DNA of 64,000 nt from Avena insularis (taxonomy: Eukaryota; Streptophyta; Magnoliopsida; Poales; Poaceae). The translations under genes were made by a program, and so were the position numbers. This document shows positions 25,389 to 37,234 of the stretch, in pieces (within the stretch, counting starts at the first letter, position 1; every line of letters starts with the position of its first letter). Below the pieces are notes generated by a model. It was not told where the DNA came from. It searched no databases and was given only the letters and a program-made list of their open reading frames with translations. Where the stretch lies: assembly GCA_023614405.1 (NCBI GenBank), contig CM042685.1, positions 232,293,661 through 232,357,660 on the forward strand, given 5' to 3'.

Positions 25389-27968
25389 TCTTTCCCTTCT
25401 TCCACAACTCCACTACTAGCGAAAGCGGCTTGAACCAGATTATGCAACATTGCCCTGTCTTACTAGAATTTACTGAATCCAAGTACGAAACCTTGAGGGC
25501 CAACTTGATCCTCTTCCCCAGGGATCCCAGATGAGGGAAGCCTAGGAGAGCCGCCGACTCCAACTATCGTCCAAGTACGATCCATACTAGATCTGACCAA
25601 CTGCCCATCCTACCTCCTCTACCTTTTTGACAGCCCATCTTTTTGTCTCAGTAGAGTCTTTCAGTGGCATGTTTCAGTCCTCTTCCCCATTACTTAGAAA
25701 AAGATATAATTTTTCTTGAGATGGTTTTCGTCGCGTAGTTTTCGTCCGTCGCCCCAAGTTTTGGTACGTCCTGTTGGTCCGATCCGTACTCGAACGCAAG
25801 TTTATCAGGAGTCTAATCGTGTACAGATTCGTAGAAAAAGCAAAACGGAAAGTCGGAAACTCTACCCAAACCGGACGTCTCGTGCGTCCGGGCGCGTCCA
25901 AGGCCTCCCACGGTCATAGCTGCTACCTCCACGGGACCTCCTCCCATCTCGGTTCTGCTTCGACCACTTTTCCTGGCCAGCCCCATGGATGAAAGCTCCC
26001 ACCATCTCCTCCCTCCCATGGAGCTCCCTTCATGTATCCTCCCATGGTCGTCCCCTTCCCCTCTCCACGGTGCCCAGTCCCGATGGTGAAAGGGCAGGGG
26101 CCGCTGCTTCAGGTCTGGCCCTGCCACCGATGTAGGTTCCCCGCTGCAGCCAGGGTGCAAGGAGGGGCAGGAGAAGCTACTGCCGATGTAGGCTCCCCGC
26201 TGCACCAAGGGAGCAAGGAGGGTAATTGGCCACTGCCGCAACGTCTTTCTAGATCTGGCCCTAGGAGACTTGGCACTGCTAACCGCGACCTCAGTAAACT
26301 ACACTCATTTTAGGAGAATGACGCGCTTGAATCTGGGATCTCAGCTCTAACCGCTTAAACAAGTTCATCGCGCCTTATGTTGTCGAAGAGATCTTTCCTC
26401 TAATCCAATGGCTAAAGAATATTATTTTGCTCCACTTGGTCATGGGAAAGATCACTTGGACACATGACACAGTCCATCAAGAGTCAATCAGTTAGGTAAT
26501 CAATAGAATTTTCATCTGACCATGTTGTTTTTATACATGGTCATGCCGAAGAGAATATGAGGTGAAGGAAAATGTGTGCCGCTAATTATTCTGATCATAC
26601 AGAGATAATTGTCTCGGTAAGCTCTTTCTTCTATAAAAAAATCTACCGTGGTCACTGATTTTGTATAGTAGTTAATGCCAATTAGAAGTTCCTCATGTCT
26701 ACACTGTACAAATTAAAATCAGTATTTATGTTATACCATATTCAAGTTAAATTTTAGAAATTGCACCTAACATTTCCCTCTTGCTGGAGTACTGGTGTTT
26801 CTGTTTATACATGTATATTCATAGAAATATGATAATAATCCGGGTTTGCTTTATTTACCTTGTTTCAAATGCACATCGATTTTGGAATTAGTATATAGAA
26901 CAACTGAAAGGGTCTCCAACTTTCAACCACCTGAAGACCACCCTGCCCCTTGGTGAATGGTGTATGGCTGTTGTTTTCGATGTAGTAATTTTCCTGCTGC
27001 ATCATTCCCCGTTCCCCAATATATAGAGGCCTTTTCTCCAACTTAAATTCGTGTGTATACATTTATCCTTGGTGACATGTACTTATACCTGAACACGGGT
27101 TTAATAACAATTTTGTTAATCTGCAATAGGACTTCGACACCAGAAGTAGAAAGGCATTTGAAACGTGTATCAAACTACATGGACGATCATTACTTGCGAA
27201 GACCATCAAATGGTGAAGATCAAATGCTCAATGGATGATGGGAGAGTCCATAAGTTGGCGAATGTGTTCATTGCAAATGGTATACTTACTTTTTCTTGTT
27301 ATACCGTTAGTATTTACTTGCAATCAGTAATATGTACATGTGTTTATACGCTCTTGTTCCTATTTTCTGGCAGATATAAGATGGATACTGTGTCGTCCCT
27401 GAAAATCTAAATATGTTTAATGGTGCTTCATGTTGTTGTCAATATCTATGAGATATCGGTTCTGCCAACTTAAATTTTATTGCTTGTCCTAATCTAGACA
27501 CTCAATCCACTCTCTAACATTTCTTCCAGACCTCGCGGCCCAGGGGTTGATAGATCAAGTCATGCACAAACTGATGTTGTTCGTGCCAAAATTGACCCAC
27601 ACAAAGGTTATCAGATATTAGCTTCACGTCCTATAAAAATGATGCTAACACTAGAAAAAACTCTCTTGATCTCCCATATCTCCTGGCAAATAGCCATTAT
27701 CTCTGACCTGTTCTGGTAGTCTTCATTGCATAGTTGGATAACCTCCTTGGCATTGCTCTCTATCACCACCCGATCAAGCCTTGCTCTTGTGCTAGAATCA
27801 CTCCATCCCTTGTAACCATATGGCTTCCATAACCCGTGGGCTAGCAGCATTGGGGTACCATTCGGCTATCTTATTATTCGATACGTGTGAATTTTACATG
27901 TATATTATATCAACTTATACAATAAGTAAATAACTTATGTCCATAGCAACGCATGGTCATTCAACTAG
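25389..27968 (+). mobile_element. Non-autonomous Helitron (2580 bp) inside the Athila-A LTR
   Basis: The insert is defined by comparison with the uninterrupted LTR copy at about 51185-51230. It begins TC (TCTTTCCC) after an A and ends CTAG before a T, with no target duplication, as known for Helitrons. Upstream of the end is a small hairpin, CCATAGC/GCATGG, in the arrangement common to grass Helitrons (stem, about 10 bases, then CTAG). No Rep/helicase is present. It carries GC-rich gene-like pieces (25700-26300), a possible exon after a splice-type acceptor near 27128, and an RNase H-like piece at 27611-27850. Confidence 0.72.
27611..27850 (-). pseudogene. RNase H-like (RVT_3-type) fragment carried by the Helitron
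   Basis: The 79-codon frame reads LDRVVIESNAKEVIQLCNED and ends FSSVSIIFIGREANI. This resembles the C-terminal part of plant RNase H-like domains found in LINE-derived or standalone genes: an Asp/Glu-containing strand, then a R-E-A-N motif. There is no start or complete domain. It may be a captured exon or a LINE scrap. Confidence 0.55.
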
Positions 27969-28818
27969 TAGATTTATAGTCACTGTAAGTGCTAACACAC
28001 CTTCATCTACTAACAAGTAGTTCCCTCCATTAAGTCCCCACAAGAGGCAAATATTGAGAGGTCGACTTCTTCCAACATCAAGATGAACACAATCTAACAC
28101 ATGGTCACAGCGATGAATATCATAATAAAATTTATCTTATTTCAATCTCATGCTAGGGTTTCTCCATCTTCCTAAGAACTAATGATCTACTTAGACATGG
28201 AGGCAATCAACATCATAGGAAATACAATGGAATCTATCATAGATGAATATTACTTGTATAAATCAAAAACGAGTACAGAAATTACAACAATATCTAGACA
28301 AGATGTAGATGGGATGGATGGAGATGGTGGTGATGTAGTGGTTGATGATGAAGATTGATGCCTTAGCCTCCTGGATCTATGTAGGGCGAAGATGGATCCT
28401 CGGTGGATGATTTTATCCTCCAGATGCCTTCCGGAGGTGATTTTATCTCTCTGATCCAGTTGAACGAGGTGAAACTATTTGAGGAGGCGGTATCGGCGCC
28501 AACTATACGACGGAAACTATATGGCTGAAAAATTTATTCCTGACGTATAGTTGGTCGTTAAACCCACTGTATCCTCCAATTTCTTCGGGTTTTCTTTTGG
28601 TGTTATTAATATTTCCTAAATAAGAAATTTACGTTGTTTTTGGCTCCTTTTTACTCCAATATAACTGGTCCAAGAATTGTGTCCATCTTATCCATCATCT
28701 GATCTGATCCTGGTGAAAATAAACATAAAAAGTGTGCGTGGACGCTGTAAAATACCAAGATCCTACCACTACAATGCAAAATAATAATATAAAACATGAT
28801 GCAAATATGCACTCATCA

Positions 28819-29829
28819 AATTCCCCAAGCTTAGACTCTTGCTTGTCCCGAGCAAGTTTAGCTTAATGGATGTGATCCTCATATTCATGAAACTGAGTCG
28901 ATAAAATAAATGAGGCAATTGCAGCATGTGTTTATCATATATGATACATAGAAATAAGTTCATGAATAGTACCTTACTCGAACCATCTTAATAATATTAG
29001 CAGGCTTCCACACCTTAGCAATTAACAGCTCACAAAATATTACTCTCACCATAATGTAGAAGTATTCGGTTCAACTGAATGAGTTACTAAGGTAGTCCAA
29101 GTGTTTTAGGATTAACATATTCACTTGGGATTCAAAATCTCAAACATCTCTTTATCTTACTACAATATAGTGGTATATGCCTATTTGCTCTTTGCACATT
29201 CGCTCTTTTCTTTCTATTTATTTTCTTCTTTATTTGTATATATTCATGCTCACACTTTTGTTTAAGTGATGTGCAAAGGATCTAGCCATACATTCTACTT
29301 CATGTAGGAGTTCAACGTTTAACGATCTCAATTACCAAATTCCAAATATATATGAAGCATATATATAACTTGAATATTCTACCTTAACTTGTTCTCACTC
29401 TATTTAATAGCACTTTTGATTTCTCCTTTGTTAAAGTTTTTTCTTTTTCAACTTAACTAATTAGATAATTTCTCCTTTTTGTAAATCAAACCATTGACCT
29501 ACAACATATTGATCAAATTATCTCTGTATGTTCCGTTAATACCTATGGTGTGGAAGACTCCTATTGTTATCATCAAGTGCAAGTAAAATTATACTCAAGC
29601 CATTCATATATCCAATAAGACAAACTCAAACTATAATGCTCCGTATATTATAATAAACTCAGAATTTCACAAAAGGGATCGACTATTCCTGAAGGGAATT
29701 CTAATAATGCAACTTTATTTATGAGCTCGAACTAATGCAAAACTAGAATAGTAATAAAAACTTATAAGATAGATTAGAGGGTCTTAAAGATCTCTCCAAA
29801 CTTGGAATCAAGCCAGGCGGGATACCGTG
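28819..29829 (-). other. Athila-A 3' interior, no coding content seen
   Basis: The stretch begins on minus strand's 3' side with a purine-rich tract (plus AATTCCCCAAGCTTAGAC at 28819-28836), the counterpart of the CTTGGGGGAG tract in Athila-C. The rest is AT-rich and without long frames. Confidence 0.6.
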
Positions 29830-30565
29830 ATTTATTGTAGATCATTATGGTTCCATGGCATGTAGCACCGCGGTACATAGCTTCTTGTTGGTATCCTCCA
29901 GAGCAGTGATGCGGCTGTAGCACCTGCGCAAATCAGATTGCAAGGTGTTCACCCTATCTGCGAGTTTAGTCACCAATGGGAGAATATCATCTTTCTTATC
30001 TATCTCCTTGAGGCGGTGACGGACTTCAACACGATCGCTCCTACTTCTGATATATCTTCAGTGCCTGCACGCGGTCCTTTATCCTGGGGACAACTTCTTC
30101 TTCCTCATCCATTATTGATGGATCGGGGAAGTAGAAACTGTTCCTCCACTCTTCTTGACGTGTCACCCTCATACGAGCGACAATGGTAGGCTTTGAATGG
30201 GGCAACGCCAGTTCCTTGCTAGCACCTGCACCAATGTTAGGTATTTCCTTACGCTTGTGTGGCCTAGGGTCCGTGGTGATGAACTTGACCATCTCCACAC
30301 GCCCTTTTCCATGCGGCTTGTGGCCTTCTCTCTCTTCTTGAGTTCTCTTTATCGTTGCTCAGTCGATCTCCGGGGGATCGTAGACGTCACGACTATGTAA
30401 ACGTCGCTCCAGCCTTCATCGGGATCGCTGTTGTAGAAGCTTGGCTCGACGTACTATTTGTACCACGTGCTAAACCTCTCCACCTCCTCATCGCCATCCT
30501 GCATGGACGGGCTGCTAGAAAGGTCCCTAGGAGCCAGGGTTTTCCACGGCCTGGGACGGGATAGA
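29830..30565 (-). pseudogene. Relic of an additional ORF downstream of pol in Athila-A
   Basis: On minus the readable pieces are YVEPSFYNSDPDEGWSDVY (about 30475-30410), then MEMVKFITTDPRPHKRKE to RVQALKIYQK (30298-30041), and a helical stretch LADRVNTLQSDLRRCYS followed by ITALEDTNKKLC (about 29975-29860). The frames are linked by shifts and stops, but base composition and wording look like former protein. The last part looks like a coiled coil. I do not recognise the protein; it does not resemble integrase. Athila elements often carry an extra gene at this position. Confidence 0.5.
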
Positions 30566-30732
30566 GCATAGCTAGATTTGTTCCTGGTGATTATGATTAG
30601 AGAGACACAATGGCAGTATATAAGAGGGGATAGGGGTTGGTAAAACTTACGAGAAACACCAAATTCACGCCCAATAAAATAATTCTAACAAAATAGGAAA
30701 ATAAATCACGATTTTGGAGGAGTCCTGCCACG

Positions 30733-31056
30733 TAACGACCAACTATACGGTCGCAACTCGTATAGCTCTGGCCGTATAGTTGGTTCCGGGCAGGTACTTC
30801 CAAAAATATCGAGTCCAGGTCGGTTAGATTACCGACTAGGAACCGACAAAACATTTTTTTTAGATGGATAAATAAGAACGAAAAATGGTCGATGGTACAG
30901 AAGCTTTAACGACCAACTATACGGCGGGAGATTTTTCTCCGGTCGTATAGTTGCGTCCGTATAGATACTGGACATCGAAAAATATTTCACGGGGGGTATA
31001 GTACCTTTAACGACCAACTATACGGTGGGAGATATTTCTTCGGCCGTATAGTTGCA
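30733..31056. repeat. Three palindromic TATACGG modules
   Basis: Modules at 30733-30784, 30907-30955 and 31008-31056 each begin TAACGACCAACTATACGG. After a 20-25 base loop they end with the inverse, CCGTATAGTTGG or a close variant. A fourth and fifth copy lie in the two LTRs (28499-28560 and 51761-51823). Confidence 0.8.
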
Positions 31057-31324
31057 CCCGTTTAGTTACAAAACCCCCTCAAAAACTTCAGAAAAACAAG
31101 AGGAATTCAAAGGGAAAAAATAGAAGTAGAAACTGTAAAGATAAAGCACTTATTAGAGGAAGATAACTTACCTTTCACTTACCGTTTATTTAATCGGGAG
31201 TGACAAGCTCTTCCAACAACAAGAACTTCTTATTTTTGGGAGGAATTGACCTTAGTTCATCTAATAATTCATGAAAACGAAAATCACCGGGACTAAAGCT
31301 CCTCTCAATAAGATTGGTGTCTTG

Positions 31325-32056
31325 CTAGGCAAATATAGATGTTGCATCCTCTACCTTTGCTTCTTGTCTCTGCATAATCTGCAACTCAAATTCTTGAAGT
31401 AAAAGGATCCGACGGATCAATCTTGGCTTATGAATCTTTCTCTCGAGAAGTTCTTTTAAACCATCATGATCCGTATGAACTCTTACTTTTGCATCAACTA
31501 TATAAGAACGAAATTTATCGCAAGAGAAAAATACAGCAAAGAGTTCTCTTTCTTCCTTAGGATAATTCTTTTGAGCATTATTGAGAGCTCTACTAGCATG
31601 ATGTATAATATTAAATCGGTGACCTATGTGTTGACCCAGAGTTACTGCTACAGCATCATCACTAGCTTCACATATTAAATCAAAAGTCATATCCCATATA
31701 GGTGGTTTAATAGGAGCATGAGATAAAGCATATTTAAGTTTATCAAAGGAAAATTCTAGAGAAATTCCTAATGAACCTTCTATAAAAACCCACATGACCA
31801 AGAAAACTTCTTATACCTTTTATGTCCCTTGGTTGTGGTATTCTCTCTATTGCTTCAACTTTAGCCCTATCTACTTCGATACCTTACCTGATACCTTATG
31901 TCCAAGGACTATACCTTCTTTGACCATAAAATGGCACTTCTCCCAGTTTAGAACAAGATTAGTTTCTTTACAATGCTGCAAAATTATTTTGAGATTATCC
32001 AAGCAACTAGTAAACGAAGTTCTATAGACAGAAAAATCATCCATAAATACTTCCAT
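31325..32056 (-). pseudogene. Athila-A RT active-site region and RNase H
   Basis: On minus, 32056-31871 reads MEVFMDDFSVYRTSFTSCL to EKCHFMVKEGIVLGHK. This is the RT catalytic F-M-D-D box and the following thumb, in typical Athila wording. After a frame break, 31801-31325 gives 158 codons of RNase H: IIHHASRALNNAQKNY, then RSYIVDAKVRVHTDHDGLKE, then PRLIRRILLLQEFELQI. No integrase follows. Downstream (31320-31160) is short coding-like sequence ending in a stop. Confidence 0.82.
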
Positions 32057-32077
32057 TATTAGTTCTATAAAATCTGA

Positions 32078-32344
32078 CTAAAAGAGTTTCAGCCTGACCT
32101 CATTAGCAGTATATCCTGATAATTGGAAAGTGTCACATATATCTTTGAAGCATGCAATATGCTCATATGGGTCAGGAACTTCTTCATGTCCAGTAAATCG
32201 CTTTTTGTATAGAATACCAAGTAGTAGAAGATTTATTTCAACCCCCCTTGTCTTCTTACTGGAGGTGTCTCTTTTATAAATATCATAGGGCTTCCAAAAG
32301 TGGTTGAGTGGGTTAGCACTAGTCAAATGCTCAAACTCCATCAT
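32078..32344 (-). pseudogene. Athila-A gag start, fused to mid-RT
   Basis: The 88-codon frame includes PDPYEHIACFKDICDTFQLS and VRLKLF, the N-terminal part of Athila gag. Directly after VRLKLF and a stop, the same minus-strand frame continues SDFIELI into the MEVFMDDF of reverse transcriptase (about 32090-32056). The rest of gag, the protease and the first half of RT are missing without a trace, so this is a deletion fusion. Confidence 0.75.
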
Positions 32345-32430
32345 GTTGGTGGAAACCTGTAATTCAAAACAAAACTTAGCAAGACTAAAATAAATAAGAA
32401 AAAACTAAAATACCTACAACGCTTAGATCC

Positions 32431-32446
32431 GCGACAACGGCGCCAG
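32431..32446 (-). other. Athila-A primer binding site
   Basis: On minus the sequence is TGGCGCCGTTGTCGCG, ten bases inside the 5' LTR. It is complementary, with a mismatch, to the 3' end of plant tRNA-Asp (..GGCAACGGCGCCA), the usual primer of Athila elements. Confidence 0.75.
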
Positions 32447-32652
32447 AAAATAGCTTGATGACTACAAGTGCACAGATCGTTTGTAGCTAGTTTTGAAATA
32501 AATATATCGATCCCACAGGGAGCAGGAGTCTGAAGTCTAATAACTCTTGAAATAAATACTAAAAATAGAAATGCTAAATAAAGTTCTTAGTAACAAGATA
32601 AAATGCAAGTGTTGTGTAAAAATGTGTTTTGGGGGTTTTGGTATAAGAGAAC

Positions 32653-33144
32653 TGACGAGGTTTGATCTCGTCAATACCCATTGTTATGGACTTGGGTTTT
32701 GGAGAAGATGGGGATGCTGGAGATCGCGGAATGGTTAGCAAACAAGCAACACGAGACACAAGGTTTACCCAGGTTCAGGCCCCGGAGGGAAAACCCTACT
32801 CCTGCTTGTCTGCTCTTGATTACGGCGGAACCGGTGATTACATGGGTGCGCAGATGCAATCTAGCGTGGAGGTGTGTATGCAATGAGTCGAGAGATCTAG
32901 GTAGTGTCCTCCTAGCCTTTATAGACTTAGGCAGGTCCCAGGCACAAACCTAGTCGGTTACAGGTTTTAGGGTTTACCCCTTTGAATTTCCTATGTACTC
33001 TAGTCTTGCTCTCCAAGGATCCGAAGGCGTCATGGGCCTTGGCCACCCGAAAGTCTTCATGGGCCGGCGTATATTTGCCGTGGGCCTTCCTTGGGCTGGA
33101 CGAGGTATGCTGAGATCATGTACCCACGGGGTATAACCATGTCA
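32653..33144 (-). repeat. Tat-B 3' LTR
   Basis: The 492 bp copy starts TGACGAGGTTTGATCTCGTCA, itself a small palindrome, and ends CATGTCA. It is followed by GTAGCCCCCGAG, which on minus is the purine tract CTCGGGGGCTAC. Confidence 0.9.
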
Positions 33145-33985
33145 GTAGCCCCCGAGTGATCAGTCGAATCATAGATTCGGCTGAGGACTCTTCAATCCTC
33201 CGGGTGCAACTATGTATTTCCAGAGTTCATGTGTAGGGATTGTTGATGCGTGTGCCTGACTCACCCGACGGATCAGGGTCAGTTAACTGTATTAGGATGA
33301 AACAACACGATCTTCTTTAGGTTTGAGTCCCTCAACTCGAACCTGGAACATATGCTGGCGTAATTCGACTCAGGTCGCGGAGGACTTATAGGAGTGGAAT
33401 TCCAGTGAATTTAATTGATGTACCCAACGCGTCCATCGGGATTTTTTATCGCGCCTGTTGGCACGGATATATACTAGCAGAGCACGGTCATGTGCGTTAC
33501 CAGGCCATCAGATGTTATCTGTAGGTCTTATCTTTGCGTTGCAGACACAGCATCCGAATTTCTATCACCACGGAGGTGTTTCGGGTGACCAAGGAGAAAT
33601 GTTGCTCACTTAGCATTTAATTGGGGCAAAGTTGCCAAAAAAATGTTGCATGCTGATCCGAAGGATCGCAGTCGAAAATTCATAGGGTGCGCGACCAGCG
33701 CTCCCTTTGGGAGTAGCCCCCGAGTGTCTGTTCGAGTCGTAGACTCGAGCAGAGATTTTAATTCAGCCGTTGTTTGGCTTCAAGTCCGTAGGACACAAAT
33801 TTTTAGGATGCTTGAATCCGTCCTCCCTATGGGAGTAGCCCCCGAGTCCGTAGTGGAGTCGCAGACTCGACGTAGGACTCAAGATTCATCTTTGTAATGT
33901 CTTTGTTCATTTTTGGTGCGCCAGCCCCCGATAGGAGTAGCCCCCGAGTATTTAGTCGAATCACAGATTCGAATGAGTACTCTTA
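33145..33985. repeat. Array of polypurine-tract-like repeats in Tat-B
   Basis: The word GTAGCCCCCGAGT recurs at 33145, 33713, 33835 and 33937. Each is followed by about 35 similar bases with a small palindrome of the type TCGAATC..AGATTCG or GAGTC..AGACTCG. Looser forms (GAGCCCCCGAG, GTAGCCCCCGAG) recur in the introns of the antisense gene near 36150-36340. Between the units the sequence up to 34290 has no coding content. Confidence 0.8.
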
Positions 33986-34293
33986 GCTTTGAAGCCAAAG
34001 AAATTGTGACTGTTGCTAGTATGGCTTTTGATGACGTCAGTGCTGACGATCGATGACCTCAAGCGTCTGATGCGCCAGAGATGACTTGACTGGACGAACA
34101 TGGGTCCCACTTTCTGACATTGAATTGACCGGTCACGCGCGGCATGGAGATAATTACGGCGTCGCCTCGATTTCCGCGCGTAGTGGACGGTGTGTTAGCG
34201 ACGGTTCGCTGCGATGCTGACACGTGTATGGCCATATCCTGCCGTTGGCGCTAGGTCTTCTTGATGGACGGTTGTCGTGCATCGTCTAAGTCT

Positions 34294-34300
34294 TTATAAT
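34294..34300 (+). promoter_or_regulatory. Probable TATA box of the Tat-B antisense gene
   Basis: TTATAAT lies about 155 bases before the ATG at 34452, in a GC-rich stretch followed by pyrimidine-rich leader-like sequence. This is the position expected for a core promoter driving the antisense gene. Confidence 0.45.
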
Positions 34301-37234
34301 CATTGGGGGAAAACATTAGTTTGTTTTCACCGCAGCTATTCTCGTTTCACTGCTCCCTTGTTCTTCTGAGAGTTCTTGCTGCGCGCTGGAATATCCTCGG
34401 ACATTTCCTTCTTCCATCCTACGTTCTTGCCGCCGGCGCCGCCGTACCGCAATGGGGAAGTCGAAGAAGTCTTCTTCTGCGGTTGGTACCAGCGCTGCTG
34501 GAGGGAAGAACAGTACCGCCGCTACCCGTGTCACCGACGGTGGCTGGCGGCGATCGGAGACGCGGGAGAGTGATCTCCGAAAGCTTCGTGAGCGGGGCTT
34601 GATCTCGCAGGATAGGGAGGCCGTCCAACTCCCAGGCAACGAGGTAATTCCCCGTCCCCCCGTTGGGTTTCGGGTTATGTTGGTTGCCTTTGTTCTTCGG
34701 GGCTTCTCCTTCCCAGTCCACGACTTCCTTCGTGGACTGCTTTTTCTTTATGGCATCCAGCTGCACCATCTTTCCCCCAATTCTCTTCTGCACATTGCTT
34801 GTTTCATCACTTTCTGCGAGTGCTGGCTCGGTATCGAGCCGCACTTTGGCCTCTTCCGGAAACTCTATTCCGTGAAGAGGCAATCTGGTTCGGATGGTGT
34901 TTATCCCATTGGGGGTTGCATCATCTCCCTTAAACCCAATCTGCTTTTCCATGTCCGAATCTGTCCAGTACTGGCGGAGGCGATGGTTTTATATCCGCGA
35001 CTCCACAGTGGCTAGGCAGGATTTTGGTCTTGCTCCTTTCGACCCTTCTCAAAAGATCGAGCCGAAAAACCAGATCTTGGATGGCGAGGTAGCGGAGATA
35101 GAGTCTCTCTATCGTCGGGCGGAGGATCTCCAGCTGATTCCTGATAAGGAGGTGAACGGTGTGGATATCATCCGCACCTTCCTGAAACGTCGGGTGCAAC
35201 CGCTCCAGGCTAGGGCGCACCCGATGTTCCTTTACGCTGGGCGTCGTGACCCGACGAGGGTTTCAGCTGAAGAATTCTCCAGGGGAGATATCGACGGTGT
35301 CCTTCGCCCGCTGCTGAAGTTCAAGGCTGGAGAGGATATCCCAGGGAAGTCGTTGACTTCTCCATTCTCTGCTTCGCGTCCTGTTCCACAGGTGTAGATC
35401 CGGGTCGTGCGCGTAGCGCTATTTTCGACTGCATTGTTTTTGTATTTGCTTGCTAACAAATTTTCTTCTTCTGTGCAGGAGTTCAAGGTGCCGGGCATGT
35501 CGCCACCGCTTCCCGAATTGTTTCCGGTCGCACCGGACAATGAGGTAGTGGATTCCATGTCCGAGCTGCCATCGGCACGATCTCCGGCTGAAGAGGCCAA
35601 CGAGTCGAGCGAGGACCATACTCGCAAGCGGACACGGAGCTCCAGCGAGTCTTCGGATGCCTAGACTCCTCCGACTCCTAGGAACCCACTGTGCCTTGAC
35701 CGTCATAGTGATGGGCATGGGGGCTCTTCCTCTCTGATTCCTGCCATTCCTGTGCGGGCCGTGGCACCGCATCCACCGGCGAAGCGGAAGAAGGAAGAGA
35801 AAAAAGAGGAGAAGAAAGTACGGAGGACCCCTCCCGTCTTCGACTTGAGCGAGCTTGACTCGTAAGTTTCTTTAGTCCTATATTGTCTTTTTCGCTTGTT
35901 TCCTTTGTACTTGTGCTAATTTATCTTTGTGCAGCCACTCTTCCAATGATTCTTCCAGTGATGGTGCTCGGGAGATGATGGGGGAGTCGAAAGTCGTGCT
36001 TCCTCCTCCTCAGACGGTGGCCACCTCTGAAGGTGTTGCTCCAGATTCTTCTCCGCAGGAGGTTCGGGTGGTTGCGCCTCAGAAGGCTGCAAGCGGACCT
36101 TCGGAGTCACCGTCTAATCATGTAAGTAACTCTGCTTCCTGCCACGGGGGGAGCCCTCGAGCCTTTTTTTGGATGATCTTGTGATTATATCTTTTGTTCT
36201 TACCTCGGGGAGAGCCCCCGGGCATCTGTAGGGTAGTTTGCTTTGTCGTTTTTCTTTCGAGTCTCGAGGGGAGCCCCCGAGCACTTTCGTATGTGTGACT
36301 TGCTTCTGCTCGTTCTTTTTGGGCGTAGCCCCCGAGCCCTTCTTGTGACTAGTAGTTCTTATTTCTTCAGCCTTTTGTGCAAGATGCCAATCGACGGGTG
36401 TAGCAGCACCTGGCGCTGGAGGCCAGCCTCAAACAGCTGCAAGGTACTTTTTATGCCTTGGTCTTTGTTTCTTCTTGTATTCCTGTCATGTTATCCGACA
36501 CTTGTTTTGGTTTATTGCAGAGGATCACAACACCTCTCTTCGCAAGATTGATGCTCTCAAAAAGAGCCTTGGTTAAGCAGATAAGAAGGTCGAGGTCGCC
36601 GTTGGTTCTAGGGAGCGCCTCGAGCTGGAGTTGGATCATGCGGCCGAGGCGAAGGAGCGCCTACAGCAGGAGGCTACAGACCGCGAGGAGCAGCTCGCCA
36701 CTGCCGCGGCTGTGCATGAAAGAGAGGTGGCTGGCAAGCTTATGGCGGCTGCCAAGGCTGTTTCGGGTGAGTATCTTCACCTTCGTCTTTTTTGGTTTTC
36801 TTGTCTTTCTTTTGCGGTGCTTTCGTTCATTCCTCGCCTTAATTGTCTCAGATGCCGCGGGCATCGAGTTTGATCGCGGTGCTCTGGAGCACGGGAGTGC
36901 TCTGGATGATGCTACTGCGGCGGTCGAAGATCGTTGCAGCACCGTCGTCAACTCGCTTGCCAAGGCCAAGGAGGTCCTTGGGCACTTCTACAAGGAGCTT
37001 GTCCCCAAGGGCGCGGACCTTGATGATGTTGATGCTCTGGCGGAGGCACTGTCAGCCGAAGCACCTGTGGCGTACAAGCACAAGCAGAAGGGCATCAACG
37101 CATCCGTCGGGCTGGCGATGGCCTTGGCGGCTGGAGCGGAGCTGGACCTTCCCCAGGTCACTTCCCGGATGCCGACGACTGCTGATGGGTCCGAGGTAGC
37201 CTTCGCTACCTATGCTGATGGGTCTGACCTGCAT

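Larger units (their letters stand above)
24828..28818 (-). repeat. Athila-A 3' LTR, interrupted by a Helitron (about 1.41 kb without it)
   Basis: It starts TGATGACTGCAAG and ends ACTCATCA, with short inverted ends TGATGA/TCATCA. It aligns with 32457-32652 plus 50842-52081. The alignment breaks between 25388 and 27969, where the Helitron lies. A palindromic TATACGG module occurs at 28499-28560. Confidence 0.87.

Noticed and set aside
33145..33985. CRISPR-like array
   Set aside because: The spacing is irregular, the units contain palindromes tied to the Gypsy purine tract, and the context is a plant retrotransposon.
34419..34952. Minus-strand frame as a possible integrase remnant of Tat-B
   Set aside because: No HHCC or D,D35E wording is present; it mirrors exon 1 of the antisense gene.
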